Assembly: GCA_015067005.1 (NCBI GenBank)
Contig: SVNH01000003.1
Location: 62,001-126,000, forward strand
Direction: 5' to 3'
DNA: 64,000 nucleotides
Source of the DNA: Ruminococcus flavefaciens
Lineage (GTDB): Bacteria; Bacillota; Clostridia; Oscillospirales; Ruminococcaceae
Of the stretch, positions 1 to 7,567 are shown one piece after another. Under the pieces are notes generated by a model. The model was given only the letters and a program-made list of their open reading frames with translations, ran no database searches and had not been told where the DNA came from. Every line of letters begins with the position of its first letter. Positions within the stretch are counted from its first letter, which is position 1. The translations under genes were made by a program, and so were the position numbers.

Positions 1-104
1 ATAACATCGTACTCTTTTTTGATCCTGCCGACATTATCATCAAGACTTCCGAAAACTGCCGAAAGCTGTTCCGGATCATCAACTGTCAGAAATTTTTCTG
101 CCAT
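1..104 (-). CDS. phoH: PhoH family protein, N-terminal fragment
   Basis: The gene is cut by the left edge and only the first 34 codons are present, starting at ATG 104-102. The peptide contains LTVDDPEQLSAVFG followed by DDNVGRIKKEYDV. This matches the N-terminal segment of PhoH/YbeZ-type ATPases, in which a short hydrophobic strand precedes an FG-x-x-D-x-N-x-x-x-I motif. The P-loop domain lies outside the window. A purine-rich GGAGCG precedes the start. The gene is 39 bases downstream of the CYTH gene on the same strand, so the two probably share a transcript. Identity is inferred from this short motif only. Confidence 0.6.
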   Translation of the reverse strand, partial: MAEKFLTVDDPEQLSAVFGSLDDNVGRIKKEYDV

Positions 105-143
105 TAAGTCGCTCCGATCTTTCCGTACATCCAGTACGGTTGA

Positions 144-650
144 TTATTCATCCTGTTCCGGAAATCTTCCTGCCGAAGCAAGATTTGCGTTGGAATAAGC
201 CTCGTCCGCCGAGACATCCTTCAGAACGCGCACATTATCAGGAAAATCTATCACCTGCTCCGGCGAACCGAGTTCAAGCTCCATTATCGCAAGTTTTCCG
301 GAAAAAGGATAAGTATCCAGTTCAAAAAGCTGATCGTTGTGATCAAAGCAATATCTTACTTTTTCAACCGGTGCTATTTTTTTGTCTGACTGACTGAGAA
401 GCTCGTTATACTCCTTCTCGCTGATCTCGAATTCATTTTCCTTTCGCGTTACAGGGGTAAGAAAGATCTTTTCTGTATAGGTGTATCTAACTTTGCCGTT
501 TTCGCTTATACGTCTTACACGCCTTTGTGAATCATTTTCGCCTCTTGTGAGATATATCTGAGTTATACCGATCTTTCTTCTCACATCAAGCGCTGAAACA
601 TCAGGCATTTCAACAAGGAATTTTCTTTCGATCTCAAGTCCGTTTGACAT
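144..650 (-). CDS. CYTH domain protein (triphosphate tunnel metalloenzyme family)
   Basis: A 168-residue protein beginning with the CYTH signature: the E-x-E-x-K motif is EIERK at residues 6-10, followed by FLV. Family members fold as an eight-stranded tunnel that binds a triphosphate and divalent metal. Known activities include inorganic triphosphatase, thiamine triphosphatase and class IV adenylate cyclase. Alternating Arg/Lys/Glu strands (RRVRRI, TYTEKIF, FEISEKEY, MELELGSPE) fit the tunnel walls. The length is typical of bacterial stand-alone CYTH proteins. It lies just upstream of phoH and has its own strong promoter with a leader of about 155 bases. The substrate cannot be told from sequence; simple triphosphatase is the best guess. 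Confidence 0.85.
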   Translation of the reverse strand: MSNGLEIERKFLVEMPDVSALDVRRKIGITQIYLTRGENDSQRRVRRISENGKVRYTYTEKIFLTPVTRKENEFEISEKEYNELLSQSDKKIAPVEKVRYCFDHNDQLFELDTYPFSGKLAIMELELGSPEQVIDFPDNVRVLKDVSADEAYSNANLASAGRFPEQDE

Positions 651-751
651 ATATCAGGTCTCCCATAGATTATGTTATGCCGCCCGCAATGTGCTCGAAG
701 TCCTGTTTTACGGGATATTGCAGGAATTTTCAAATACTCATCCAATTGATC

Positions 752-768
752 CGCAAATAGTATTTGCG
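752..768. repeat. 17-base perfect dyad in the leader of the CYTH gene
   Basis: Eight-base arms, CGCAAATA and TATTTGCG, flank one central base. The dyad sits about 40 bases inside the predicted transcript of the CYTH gene, well upstream of its start codon. As DNA it could be a repressor site; as RNA its single-base centre makes a poor hairpin. No regulator family can be assigned. Confidence 0.5.
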
Positions 769-813
769 CCTGTATTACGTCATAGGAGCACAATGCAGCA
801 ATATCACACATAT

Positions 814-842
814 ATTATATAACTTTTTTTGATTATTGTCAA
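814..842 (-). promoter_or_regulatory. Sigma-A promoter of the CYTH-phoH unit
   Basis: Reading leftward, TTGACA at 842-837 and TATAAT at 819-814 are both perfect consensus and are separated by 17 bases. Transcription would start near 806 and give a leader of about 155 bases before the CYTH gene. Confidence 0.85.
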
Positions 843-947
843 CAAAAACTTTTGTGACATTCTGTTTAAAGTGCTTAAAATTTTATATTTGTTGAAAAAG
901 TGCCATAATATAACGTAAATACGTGTATTCCGGCGCTTTTACATTGA

Positions 948-1658
948 TCACAGATCGCCGAGCATGAGTCTGTATACCGAGTTATTATCCGCACCAAAGA
1001 AATTCTTTTTACTCCTTAACTCCAGAACTTTTCCTGAAGATGAAACCGGAAGACATATCGTGACCGTATTCTCATTATAAACCATCTTCGCATTTATCCT
1101 AAAAGCAAAGAGTTCTACTATATTAAAATAGTTGTTGCTGAAAATATCATTTCTGTTCTCATCTTTTGCAATAGTACCGCCTGAGATCTTTATTTCCGTG
1201 CCCGAATCCGTTTCGCAGGCACTGAAAGTAACATCCAGCTTGCTTTCGGCAGAATTTTCGACCATTTTTCTTACAGTCTCGATGATTATATACCTCAGTA
1301 TGCGCTTGCTCGTTCTCATATAACAAGGTCTTTCCTCAATATATGACATATCACACCTGCTGCCGAGTATCCCTTTTATACCTCTGATAATTTCGTCAAT
1401 GAATTCACCGATATTAACAGCTTCATCCGTATTAGCTTCTTCCGTCAGAGCGCTGCATATTTCAGCAGTACGCATCAGCTTTGAGCATTGTTTCCGGATA
1501 TGATCATTATATTCGTTTTCTGAGGCATAATCCTTTGCCGAACCGCAAGCTGCCATTATGCCTGTTACTGCTGCACGTATCATACCACTGCAATAATTGG
1601 AATATTCCGATGTGAATCCGTTTTTGAAAAAGTCTGCAAAATCTTCATTATTGTACAT
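948..1658 (-). CDS. Orphan histidine-kinase-like / Spo0B-like protein
   Basis: A 236-residue soluble protein without signal peptide or membrane segment. The first 110 residues are helical and contain a His (H53, in NDHIRKQCSKLM) in a position resembling a kinase dimerisation helix. Residues 110-215 look like a reduced HATPase domain: an N-box-like helix (ETVRKMVENSAES), an ISGG turn and a final VTICLP strand. The usual D-x-G-x-G ATP-binding motif is absent. DHp-plus-degenerate-ATPase is the layout of Spo0B-type phosphotransferases, but no overall similarity can be shown here. No response regulator gene is adjacent. Upstream are two matches to the Spo0A box, so a sporulation or transition-state role is inferred. 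The ribosome binding site is weak. Confidence 0.6.
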   Translation of the reverse strand: MYNNEDFADFFKNGFTSEYSNYCSGMIRAAVTGIMAACGSAKDYASENEYNDHIRKQCSKLMRTAEICSALTEEANTDEAVNIGEFIDEIIRGIKGILGSRCDMSYIEERPCYMRTSKRILRYIIIETVRKMVENSAESKLDVTFSACETDSGTEIKISGGTIAKDENRNDIFSNNYFNIVELFAFRINAKMVYNENTVTICLPVSSSGKVLELRSKKNFFGADNNSVYRLMLGDL

Positions 1659-1722
1659 CGCTTAGTTAAACTGCCTTTCCTGACGAACGCCCTTTTCTGG
1701 CATCCGATCAAATACTACCTAC

Positions 1723-1763
1723 ATTATACTACATTTTTCGACAAAATGGAATACTATTCGACA
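1723..1763 (-). promoter_or_regulatory. Putative Spo0A-controlled promoter of the kinase-like gene
   Basis: Reading leftward there are two exact TGTCGAA heptamers, at 1763-1757 and 1743-1737, 20 bases apart (about two helical turns). The proximal one sits in TTTTGTCGAAAA, the full 0A-box consensus. A TATAAT -10 lies at 1728-1723. At 17-base spacing the -35 hexamer is poor (TTCCAT) and lies between the two boxes. This is the arrangement expected where Spo0A~P substitutes for a missing -35, as at Bacillus spoIIG-type promoters. Confidence 0.6.
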
Positions 1764-1868
1764 ATTATAATCTGGTGTTATTATCAACAAAATTTGTCAT
1801 ATCATACACATAGCGATTGCACAATTTGAACATTTCGTAAAAAATCTGTTATTTTTTTATCTAACCTC

Positions 1869-1897
1869 TTGAAAAATCCCACTCGTTGAGTTATAAT
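1869..1897 (+). promoter_or_regulatory. Sigma-A promoter of gap
   Basis: TTGAAA at 1869-1874 and TATAAT at 1892-1897, 17-base spacer. It is followed by AGGAGG immediately upstream of the start codon at 1931. Confidence 0.85.
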
Positions 1898-1930
1898 AGA
1901 TATATAAATTATTTAGGAGGTAATTTTCCA

Positions 1931-2968
1931 ATGTCAGTTAAAGTTGCTATTAATGGTTTCGGCCGTATCGGTCGTCTTGCATTCAGACAGATGTTTGATG
2001 CTGAAGGTTATGAGGTAGTTGCTATCAACGATCTTACAAAGCCTTCAATGCTCGCTCAGCTTCTCAAGTATGATACAGCTCAGGGCGGTTACTGCGGTAA
2101 GATCGGTGAGAACCTTCACACTGTAACAGCTGATGATGAGGCTGGTACTATCACTGTTGACGGCAAGACTCTTACAATCTACGCTAAGGCTAACGCTGCT
2201 GAACTCCCATGGGGTGAGATCGGTGTTGACGTAGTTCTCGAGTGCACAGGTTTCTACTGCTCAAAGGAGAAGTCTCAGGCTCATATCGATGCTGGTGCTA
2301 AGAAGGTTGTTATTTCTGCTCCTGCAGGCAACGATCTTCCTACTGTTGTATTCAGCGTTAACGAGAAGACTCTTACTAAGGATGACAAGATCATCTCTGC
2401 TGCTTCATGCACAACAAACTGCCTCGCTCCTATGGCTAAGGCTCTCAACGACTATGCTCCTATCCAGAGCGGTATCATGAGCACTATCCATGCTTACACA
2501 GGCGATCAGATGATCCTTGATGGTCCTCACAGAAAGGGCGATTTCAGAAGAGCTCGTGCTGGCGCTGCTAACATCGTTCCTAACAGCACAGGTGCTGCTA
2601 AGGCTATCGGCCTTGTAATCCCAGAGCTCAACGGCAAGCTCATCGGTTCTGCTCAGAGAGTTCCTGTTCCAACTGGTTCTACAACAATCCTCACAGCTGT
2701 TGTTAAGGGTGCTAACGTAACTAAGGAAGGCATCAACGCTGCTATGAAGGCTGCTGCTTCTGAGTCATTCGGCTACAACGAGGATCAGATCGTTTCTTCT
2801 GATGTTATCGGTATGAGATTCGGTTCACTCTTCGATGCTACTCAGACAATGGTTGCTGAGATCGGTGACGGCCTCTATGAAGTACAGGTTGTTTCATGGT
2901 ATGACAACGAGAATTCTTACACATCACAGATGGTAAGAACTATCAAGTACTTCGCAGAGCTCGGCTAA
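1931..2968 (+). CDS. gap: Type I glyceraldehyde-3-phosphate dehydrogenase
   Basis: Glycolytic NAD-dependent GAPDH of 345 residues, which oxidises and phosphorylates glyceraldehyde 3-phosphate to 1,3-bisphosphoglycerate in the cytoplasm. The N-terminal Rossmann motif INGFGRIGR is at residues 7-15. The active-site SAASCTTNC has the catalytic Cys at 160, and the WYDNENSY signature is near the C-terminus. The start at 1931 is chosen because AGGAGG lies just upstream and because family proteins begin right before VKVAINGFG; the in-frame ATG at 1886 lies in the promoter. Codon use is strongly biased (GCT, AAG, ATC, CTC), as expected for an abundant enzyme. It is monocistronic, with its own promoter and terminator. 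Confidence 0.97.
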   Translation: MSVKVAINGFGRIGRLAFRQMFDAEGYEVVAINDLTKPSMLAQLLKYDTAQGGYCGKIGENLHTVTADDEAGTITVDGKTLTIYAKANAAELPWGEIGVDVVLECTGFYCSKEKSQAHIDAGAKKVVISAPAGNDLPTVVFSVNEKTLTKDDKIISAASCTTNCLAPMAKALNDYAPIQSGIMSTIHAYTGDQMILDGPHRKGDFRRARAGAANIVPNSTGAAKAIGLVIPELNGKLIGSAQRVPVPTGSTTILTAVVKGANVTKEGINAAMKAAASESFGYNEDQIVSSDVIGMRFGSLFDATQTMVAEIGDGLYEVQVVSWYDNENSYTSQMVRTIKYFAELG

Positions 2969-2990
2969 TTCCATTAGACGAACAAGCTTT

Positions 2991-3018
2991 AAGGACGTTC
3001 CTTCGGGAACGTCCTTTT
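2991..3018 (+). terminator. Rho-independent terminator of gap
   Basis: The stem AAGGACGTTCC / GGAACGTCCTT has a TTCG loop and is followed by a T-run. It lies 22 bases after the gap stop codon. Confidence 0.9.
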
Positions 3019-3045
3019 TCTGTTATCCGCATTATAAAATGCAAA

Positions 3046-3074
3046 TTGACATTTCTCTCCATCCGTGGTATAAT
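3046..3074 (+). promoter_or_regulatory. Sigma-A promoter of the rhodanese-TtcA gene
   Basis: Perfect TTGACA (3046-3051) and TATAAT (3069-3074) with a 17-base spacer, 31 bases before the start codon. Confidence 0.88.
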
Positions 3075-3105
3075 GAATCGAATCCACTGAAAACGAGGTC
3101 ATATA

Positions 3106-4230
3106 ATGAACAATTCCATAACTCCGCAGGAGTTGAACAAACTCGCTCCGGAGTCCTATACCATCATTGACATCCGCGATAAGACCGCTTTTGAATACGG
3201 ACATATTAAAGGTGCTGTCAATATCCCTGCCGATCAGCTTGGAACTGCTCCCCTGCCGGTCAGCGATCTTCTCGTCATCTGCTGCAAATCCGGTCTGATA
3301 AGCATGGACTATACCGAACAGCTCCGCGGCAAAGGACTGAACGCTGTCAACCTTGAAGGCGGATACATCGACTGGCTGCGTACCATAATGGAAAAACGTC
3401 AGATAACCGCAGATGTTGAGCTTAGTCTGAGGAAAAAATTCAAGAAGTCGATATGGTGCAAGTTCACTAAGGCTATCAACGAATACAAGCTTATTGATCC
3501 GGGCGACCGCATTGCGGTATGCATTTCCGGCGGTAAGGATTCAATGCTTATGGCTAAGCTGTTTCAGGAGCTAAAGCGTCACGATAAATTTCCTTTCGAG
3601 GTAAGGTTTCTCGTTATGGATCCGGGATATAGTCCTGAGAATCGCCGTCTTATCGAAAAAAATGCAGAATCCATGTCTATACCGATAGAGATATTTGAGT
3701 CCGACATTTTTGATTCGGTGTTCAATATCGAAAAGAATCCCTGCTACATCTGTGCGCGTATGCGCCGCGGCTATCTTTACAGCCATGCAAAAGCACTTGG
3801 CTGCAACAAGATCGCTCTCGGTCACCATTTTGATGATGTCATAGAGACTATTTTAATGGGTATGCTTTACGGCGGTCAGGTCCAGACTATGATGCCTAAG
3901 CTGCACAGTACAAATTTTGATGGTATGGAACTGATACGTCCGCTTTACCTTGTCCGCGAAGCTGAGATCAAGCACTGGCGCGATTACAACGATCTCCACT
4001 TCATTCAGTGTGCCTGCAAGTTCACCGATACCTGTTCATCCTGCGACCAGAACGGTCAATCGGAATCAAAGCGGCTTGAGGTCAAGCAGCTCATTGCCGA
4101 GATGCAAAAGATCAATCCTCAGGTTGAGAAAAACATCTTCCGCAGTGTTGAGAACGTCAATCTCAGCACAATTATCGCCTATAAGCAGCACGGTGAAGTG
4201 CATAACTTCCTTGATACCTACGATGAATGA
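3106..4230 (+). CDS. Rhodanese-TtcA-like ATP-pyrophosphatase fusion
   Basis: A 374-residue two-domain protein. Residues 1-95 form a rhodanese domain (IIDIRD strand, EYGHIKGAVNIP, and the active-site loop CCKSGLIS with candidate persulfide Cys60). From about residue 130 there is a PP-loop ATP-pyrophosphatase with SGGKDS at 141-146, a CYIC pair (C213, C216) and ALGHHFDDVIETILMGMLYG, all characteristic of TtcA/TtuA-type tRNA thiolases. Further cysteines lie at 302, 304, 310 and 313. The PP-loop domain would adenylate a tRNA base and the rhodanese domain could supply sulfur. The target (C32, as for TtcA, or another base) is not established. It is monocistronic, with a perfect promoter and a hairpin right after the stop. 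Confidence 0.88.
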   Translation: MNNSITPQELNKLAPESYTIIDIRDKTAFEYGHIKGAVNIPADQLGTAPLPVSDLLVICCKSGLISMDYTEQLRGKGLNAVNLEGGYIDWLRTIMEKRQITADVELSLRKKFKKSIWCKFTKAINEYKLIDPGDRIAVCISGGKDSMLMAKLFQELKRHDKFPFEVRFLVMDPGYSPENRRLIEKNAESMSIPIEIFESDIFDSVFNIEKNPCYICARMRRGYLYSHAKALGCNKIALGHHFDDVIETILMGMLYGGQVQTMMPKLHSTNFDGMELIRPLYLVREAEIKHWRDYNDLHFIQCACKFTDTCSSCDQNGQSESKRLEVKQLIAEMQKINPQVEKNIFRSVENVNLSTIIAYKQHGEVHNFLDTYDE

Positions 4231-4258
4231 AAAAGCGGCTCAATGAGCCGCTTTTTTT
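4230..4258. terminator. Bidirectional terminator between convergent genes
   Basis: The stem AAAGCGGCTC / GAGCCGCTTT has an AAT loop, with A- and T-tracts on both sides. It starts at the stop of the rhodanese-TtcA gene and reaches the stop codon of the leftward membrane-protein gene, so it probably serves both. Confidence 0.9.
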
Positions 4259-4853
4259 AATAGTATTCCAGAGTATCATCGTTATTCTTTATTTTAAATC
4301 CGATAATAGTAATAATAAGCGATGCCGCAAGAGGTATAATAATTCCTATATTTATATGGAATTCATAGTCTATTGGTATAGTGCCGCCTATAAACTCTTT
4401 TGTGAAATCTTCCATAAAACTCTTTGTTTTTGAGCAGTATAGTATACCTCCCGTCGTAGAAACAGCAAAAGCCAGTGTTGACAGTATCGAAGCCACAGTC
4501 ATTGCTTTTTTGTTGATAAATGTACATACTGCCGTCAATAATAGCAGAATATAGCCTGCAATTCCTGCATACTTCATTGCATGATACGAATTGAGGATAT
4601 CATCATATTTGCTTTCAGATATGACTTCCGACATCCCGCTGCTGTAATCATCAAGCTTGTTGCTGTATCCTGTATATTCCTCATCTGTTTCCAGTATATC
4701 TGTAAAATCAACCGTTTCCTCGTATGAACTGCCATAAACCTTGACTTTAATATTTATCCACGTCATCCATATTGATGAAAACGCAAGTATTATAAGGACT
4801 ATCGCCGCTATATAGGGAGCATTTTCCTGATTTAAGTATTTATTATCGTACAT
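4257..4853 (-). CDS. Four-TM membrane protein of unknown function
   Basis: A 198-residue protein with no recognised family. Four hydrophobic segments are visible at about residues 13-33, 94-112, 117-140 and 168-188. A long polar, acidic stretch (about 40-90, rich in Tyr, Ser, Asp and Glu) between TM1 and TM2 would face outside if the N-terminus is cytoplasmic. The C-terminus is short and charged. A clear AAGGAGA ribosome binding site precedes the start. It is a single gene between a shared terminator and the SASP promoter region. No function can be inferred. Confidence 0.7.
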   Translation of the reverse strand: MYDNKYLNQENAPYIAAIVLIILAFSSIWMTWINIKVKVYGSSYEETVDFTDILETDEEYTGYSNKLDDYSSGMSEVISESKYDDILNSYHAMKYAGIAGYILLLLTAVCTFINKKAMTVASILSTLAFAVSTTGGILYCSKTKSFMEDFTKEFIGGTIPIDYEFHINIGIIIPLAASLIITIIGFKIKNNDDTLEYY

Positions 4854-5020
4854 TATTATCTCCTTTATAACAAATATAATGAGTATTTAGTTTATTTATC
4901 AACTTTGTTCAACATTTTATTATATTCTTGTGTGTACTACGTGTTAGATATGTGAATATTCAGTGAAATACAATGCTTTTGTTCACATTTATTACCACAA
5001 ATATTTTTCATCTGAAAAGT

Positions 5021-5027
5021 CATAATA
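5021..5027 (+). promoter_or_regulatory. Possible sigma-G/sigma-F type -10 of the SASP gene
   Basis: CATAATA matches the forespore sigma-factor -10 consensus (CATAMTA) about 70 bases upstream of the SASP start. No convincing -35 was found 15-18 bases upstream, so this remains tentative. Confidence 0.35.
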
Positions 5028-5097
5028 CTGATGTACCGTTGAAGCAGCGCTTCACGGAACATTTTACGGCATCAATAACTTTAAGGAGATAATCAAA

Positions 5098-5298
5098 ATG
5101 GCAAACAATAATAGCAACAACAGCGGCGAAATGACTCAGAAGGGCAGAGATGCTCTCGAAAGATTCAAGATGGAATCTGCTTCTGAACTCGGTGTAAACC
5201 TCAAGAAGGGCTACAACGGCGATCTTACCTCCCGTGAGGCTGGCTCTATCGGCGGTCGTATGGTGCAGAAGATGATCAACTCATACAAAATGCAGTGA
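5098..5298 (+). CDS. Alpha/beta-type small acid-soluble spore protein
   Basis: A 66-residue protein matching the SASP alpha/beta family. Residues 19-38 contain ALERFKMESASELGV, corresponding to the germination-protease region of Bacillus SspA/B. They are followed by GYNGDLTSREAGSIGGRMVQKMI, the DNA-binding signature (TSRxxGxxGG). Such proteins saturate forespore DNA and protect it from UV and heat damage. Asn/Ser-rich N-terminus, no cysteines. A strong TAAGGAG lies upstream. It is monocistronic, with a terminator shared with degV. Its presence indicates a sporulation gene set in this lineage. Confidence 0.92.
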   Translation: MANNNSNNSGEMTQKGRDALERFKMESASELGVNLKKGYNGDLTSREAGSIGGRMVQKMINSYKMQ

Positions 5299-5314
5299 CA
5301 ACCGTCATAAATCC

Positions 5315-5340
5315 AAAGGGACGCTTATAAGCGTCCCTTT
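5315..5340. terminator. Bidirectional terminator of SASP and degV genes
   Basis: A perfect 26-base palindrome with AAAGGGACGC / GCGTCCCTTT arms, between the SASP stop (5298) and the degV stop (5345). Confidence 0.88.
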
Positions 5341-5344
5341 AACA

Positions 5345-6217
5345 TTACTTATTCTTTCTTCTTACAAGTACTGCAACAATGTCCGGACCAATATTAGCTG
5401 ATACAACTGCACCGATATTTGCATACATTTCCGCCTTGCGTCCGGTACGCTTTATCAGTTCCTTTTCTACTTCCTTTGCAAGAGTGTTGTCTCTGCCGTG
5501 GATCATTATGTAAGGAGTCTGAGGAGTCATATTCTTATCCGCGATCTCAACAAGCTTTGATACAATATTCTTTTCACCCCTGATCTTGTCAACAGTCTCA
5601 GTAGTTCCGTCAGCGAAGAGGATAACCGGCTTAAGTCCAAGAAGCTCACCGGCAAATGCCTTTGCTGCGGAGATACGTCCTGATTTACGTGCGTATTTAA
5701 GATTGTAAGGAACTGCATAGATACCGCAGATATTGAACCAGTCCTCCATATATGCGATGATCTCCTCTGCCTCTGCACCTTTGCGTATCATCTTTACCGC
5801 TTCCATTATCGGGTAGCCGTAGAAAACAGTATAGCACTTTGAATCAAGATTGAATATGCGGATCTTATCCTTAGCTTCCGGATTATTCTCGAAGAAATCA
5901 TTCTTTGCAAGACAGGCATTGCTGTAAGTACCCGATCCCTGAGAGTTTATCGAAACATTGATTATATCTGTATAGCCCTGCTCATACAGTTTTTTATACT
6001 CAGCCTCAAAAGTCATAGGTGAGATCTGAGAATGCTTCGGGATCTCGTCCGTCTTGCTCATAAGTTCATAAATCTCCTGAGTGGACTTATCAAATATTTC
6101 ACGGAATTTCTCTCCGCCTACTGTAAGCTCAAACGGGATGACAGTTATGCCGAGCTCCTCGATGATCTCCTTCGGAAGATCGCAGCAGCTGTCTGTCATT
6201 ATCATTATTTTGGACAT
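5345..6217 (-). CDS. DegV family fatty-acid-binding protein
   Basis: A 290-residue DegV/FakB-type protein. It starts with the family motif IMIMTDSCCDLPKEI and contains the SQISPMTFEAEY and NISINSQGSGTYSNA-like segments that line the fatty-acid pocket. It also has the GRISAAKAFAGELLGLKPVI region typical of FakB. In FakA/FakB systems DegV proteins present exogenous fatty acids for phosphorylation. No fakA is nearby. The start at 6217 is preferred over the longer upstream frame because AAAGGAG at 6230-6224 immediately precedes it and the extra residues would overlap trmL. It is cotranscribed with trmL, 13 bases downstream. Confidence 0.92.
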   Translation of the reverse strand: MSKIMIMTDSCCDLPKEIIEELGITVIPFELTVGGEKFREIFDKSTQEIYELMSKTDEIPKHSQISPMTFEAEYKKLYEQGYTDIINVSINSQGSGTYSNACLAKNDFFENNPEAKDKIRIFNLDSKCYTVFYGYPIMEAVKMIRKGAEAEEIIAYMEDWFNICGIYAVPYNLKYARKSGRISAAKAFAGELLGLKPVILFADGTTETVDKIRGEKNIVSKLVEIADKNMTPQTPYIMIHGRDNTLAKEVEKELIKRTGRKAEMYANIGAVVSANIGPDIVAVLVRRKNK

Positions 6218-6230
6218 CGTTATTTCTCCT

Positions 6231-6728
6231 TTACCATTCAAATTTTGTAAGGTTTCCCTCGCGTGAGAGATCGGGATAATCCCACTGTCTAAGCACTTCA
6301 TATACTGCAATGGCAGCGGAATTTGATAGATTAAGGCTCCTGAGCTCATTCCTCATAGGGATGCGTACACAGCTCTCAGGATTATTATACAGCAGTTCCT
6401 CGGGAAGTCCCTTGTCCTCGCGTCCGAATACCAGATAAGCATTATCCGGATACTCAACATCACTGTGGACTTTTCTTCCCTTGGTAGTAAAATAGTAGAA
6501 ATTGCCTTCGGGATTCTTTTCAAAGAAATCATCCAAGCCGTCATAATAGGTTATGTCCAGCTTGTCCCAGTAATCAAGTCCGGCACGTTTCAGGTGCTTG
6601 TCGCTGACCTCGAAGCCGAGCGGTCTAATCAAATGCAGACGCGCTCCGGTAACAGCGCAGGTACGCGATATATTGCCGGTATTCTGAGGTATCTGCGGTT
6701 CTACAAGAACAATGTTAATATTATTCAT
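6231..6728 (-). CDS. trmL: tRNA (cytidine(34)-2'-O)-methyltransferase
   Basis: A 165-residue SPOUT-class methyltransferase. The N-terminus INIVLVEPQIPQNTGNISRT is the TrmL signature. It is followed by LIRPLGFEVSD and a C-terminal SAM-binding trefoil-knot segment (VFGREDKGLPEEL, then RSLNLSNSAAIAVYEVLRQ). The enzyme 2'-O-methylates position 34 of certain leucine tRNAs. It is first in a two-gene unit with degV; the DegV ribosome binding site begins right after the TrmL stop. Length and motifs are complete. Confidence 0.95.
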   Translation of the reverse strand: MNNINIVLVEPQIPQNTGNISRTCAVTGARLHLIRPLGFEVSDKHLKRAGLDYWDKLDITYYDGLDDFFEKNPEGNFYYFTTKGRKVHSDVEYPDNAYLVFGREDKGLPEELLYNNPESCVRIPMRNELRSLNLSNSAAIAVYEVLRQWDYPDLSREGNLTKFEW

Positions 6729-6922
6729 AGTTCTCCTTTGTGTATGTTATTCTGCTTAAAGAGACTTTATACAGTAATTAATGACAGCGCCGTAAGCTGT
6801 AATAAAAGCCGGACATTTTTTCATTTCACTGCCCCATGAATATTCAGCTATATGTTGTATAAACTATTATCGGCGAGCCGTCCGCCTTATGACGGCAAAT
6901 TCTTTCCATGGAGCAATTGACT

Positions 6923-7096
6923 ATGAACATTAAAACTATCGCAAAGGGCGCGGCTGCCGGAGCTGCTGTGGGATTTGCATATTACGCATTTTCATCAGCA
7001 GGTCCTTTGCAGAAAATGAGTATAAAGCGTGATGCCAACAAGACTCTAAAAGCAGCAGGTCACCTTATCAACGACCTGAAATCAATAGTCATGTAG
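6923..7096 (+). CDS. Small glycine/alanine-rich membrane protein
   Basis: A 57-residue protein of unknown function. Residues 4-26 (IAKGAAAGAAVGFAYYAFSS) form one small-residue-rich hydrophobic segment, followed by a basic helix (KRDANKTLKAAGHLINDLKSIVM). The start at 6923 is preferred to the ATG at 6908 because GGAG lies nine bases before it. Similar tiny proteins with one GxxxG-type helix and an amphipathic tail occur in Clostridia, but no family is claimed. Its last eight bases overlap the 3' end of the convergent ruvX gene, so expression of the two may interfere. Confidence 0.6.
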   Translation: MNIKTIAKGAAAGAAVGFAYYAFSSAGPLQKMSIKRDANKTLKAAGHLINDLKSIVM

Positions 7097-7520
7097 CAGA
7101 AGCGCCTGTATTTCTCCTGAATTCAAGATAGCTTTCAAGGATGATAACAGCTGCAACAGCATCAACAACTGCTTTGCGTTTCTTACCTCTTGTGTTGGTC
7201 ACATTCAGGTAGTTATGCGCCGAAACTGTCGTGCAGCGCTCATCCCAGAGCTTAACGGGACAGTCGATGAGTTTTCCCAGTTCATCAGCGAACAGCTGAC
7301 ATTTCTCAGCACGTTCCCCGACTGTTCCGTTCATATTTTTCGGATACCCTACAACTACCTCTTCGGCTCGCTGCTCTTTTGCAAGGGCAGCGGTCTTTTT
7401 TATACATTCATTGAAGTCTTTTTCATTGATGACCGTTACCGGCGAAGCGATCATCTCGCTCTTTCCGCATACTGCGATACCGGTGCGTGAATCTCCGAAG
7501 TCAACCGACATTATTATCAT
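7089..7520 (-). CDS. ruvX: RuvX/YqgF family Holliday junction resolvase-like nuclease
   Basis: A 143-residue RNase H-fold protein. The first strand IMSVDFGDSRTGIAV carries the catalytic Asp. VVVGYPKNMNGTVGERA is the conserved VVGLP-x-N-x-x-G segment, and KLWDERCTTVSAH carries the second acidic site. RuvX (YqgF) acts in rRNA processing and perhaps junction resolution. AGGAGA lies just upstream. It is 47 bases downstream of pyrD on the same strand and is probably read from the pyrK promoter. Confidence 0.93.
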   Translation of the reverse strand: MIIMSVDFGDSRTGIAVCGKSEMIASPVTVINEKDFNECIKKTAALAKEQRAEEVVVGYPKNMNGTVGERAEKCQLFADELGKLIDCPVKLWDERCTTVSAHNYLNVTNTRGKKRKAVVDAVAAVIILESYLEFRRNTGASAT

Positions 7521-7567
7521 ACATATCTCCTGAACATACTATATTTTCCGTTGAAGTCTGCTGACGC

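Noticed and set aside
581..811. 76-codon frame in the CYTH leader
   Set aside because: It begins at the promoter -10 and overlaps the start of the CYTH gene, with no ribosome binding site.
3088..3101. CcpA cre-like sequence TGAAAACGAGGTCA
   Set aside because: Two mismatches in the central W positions, and it lies in the leader of a tRNA-modification gene with no catabolic link; not convincing.
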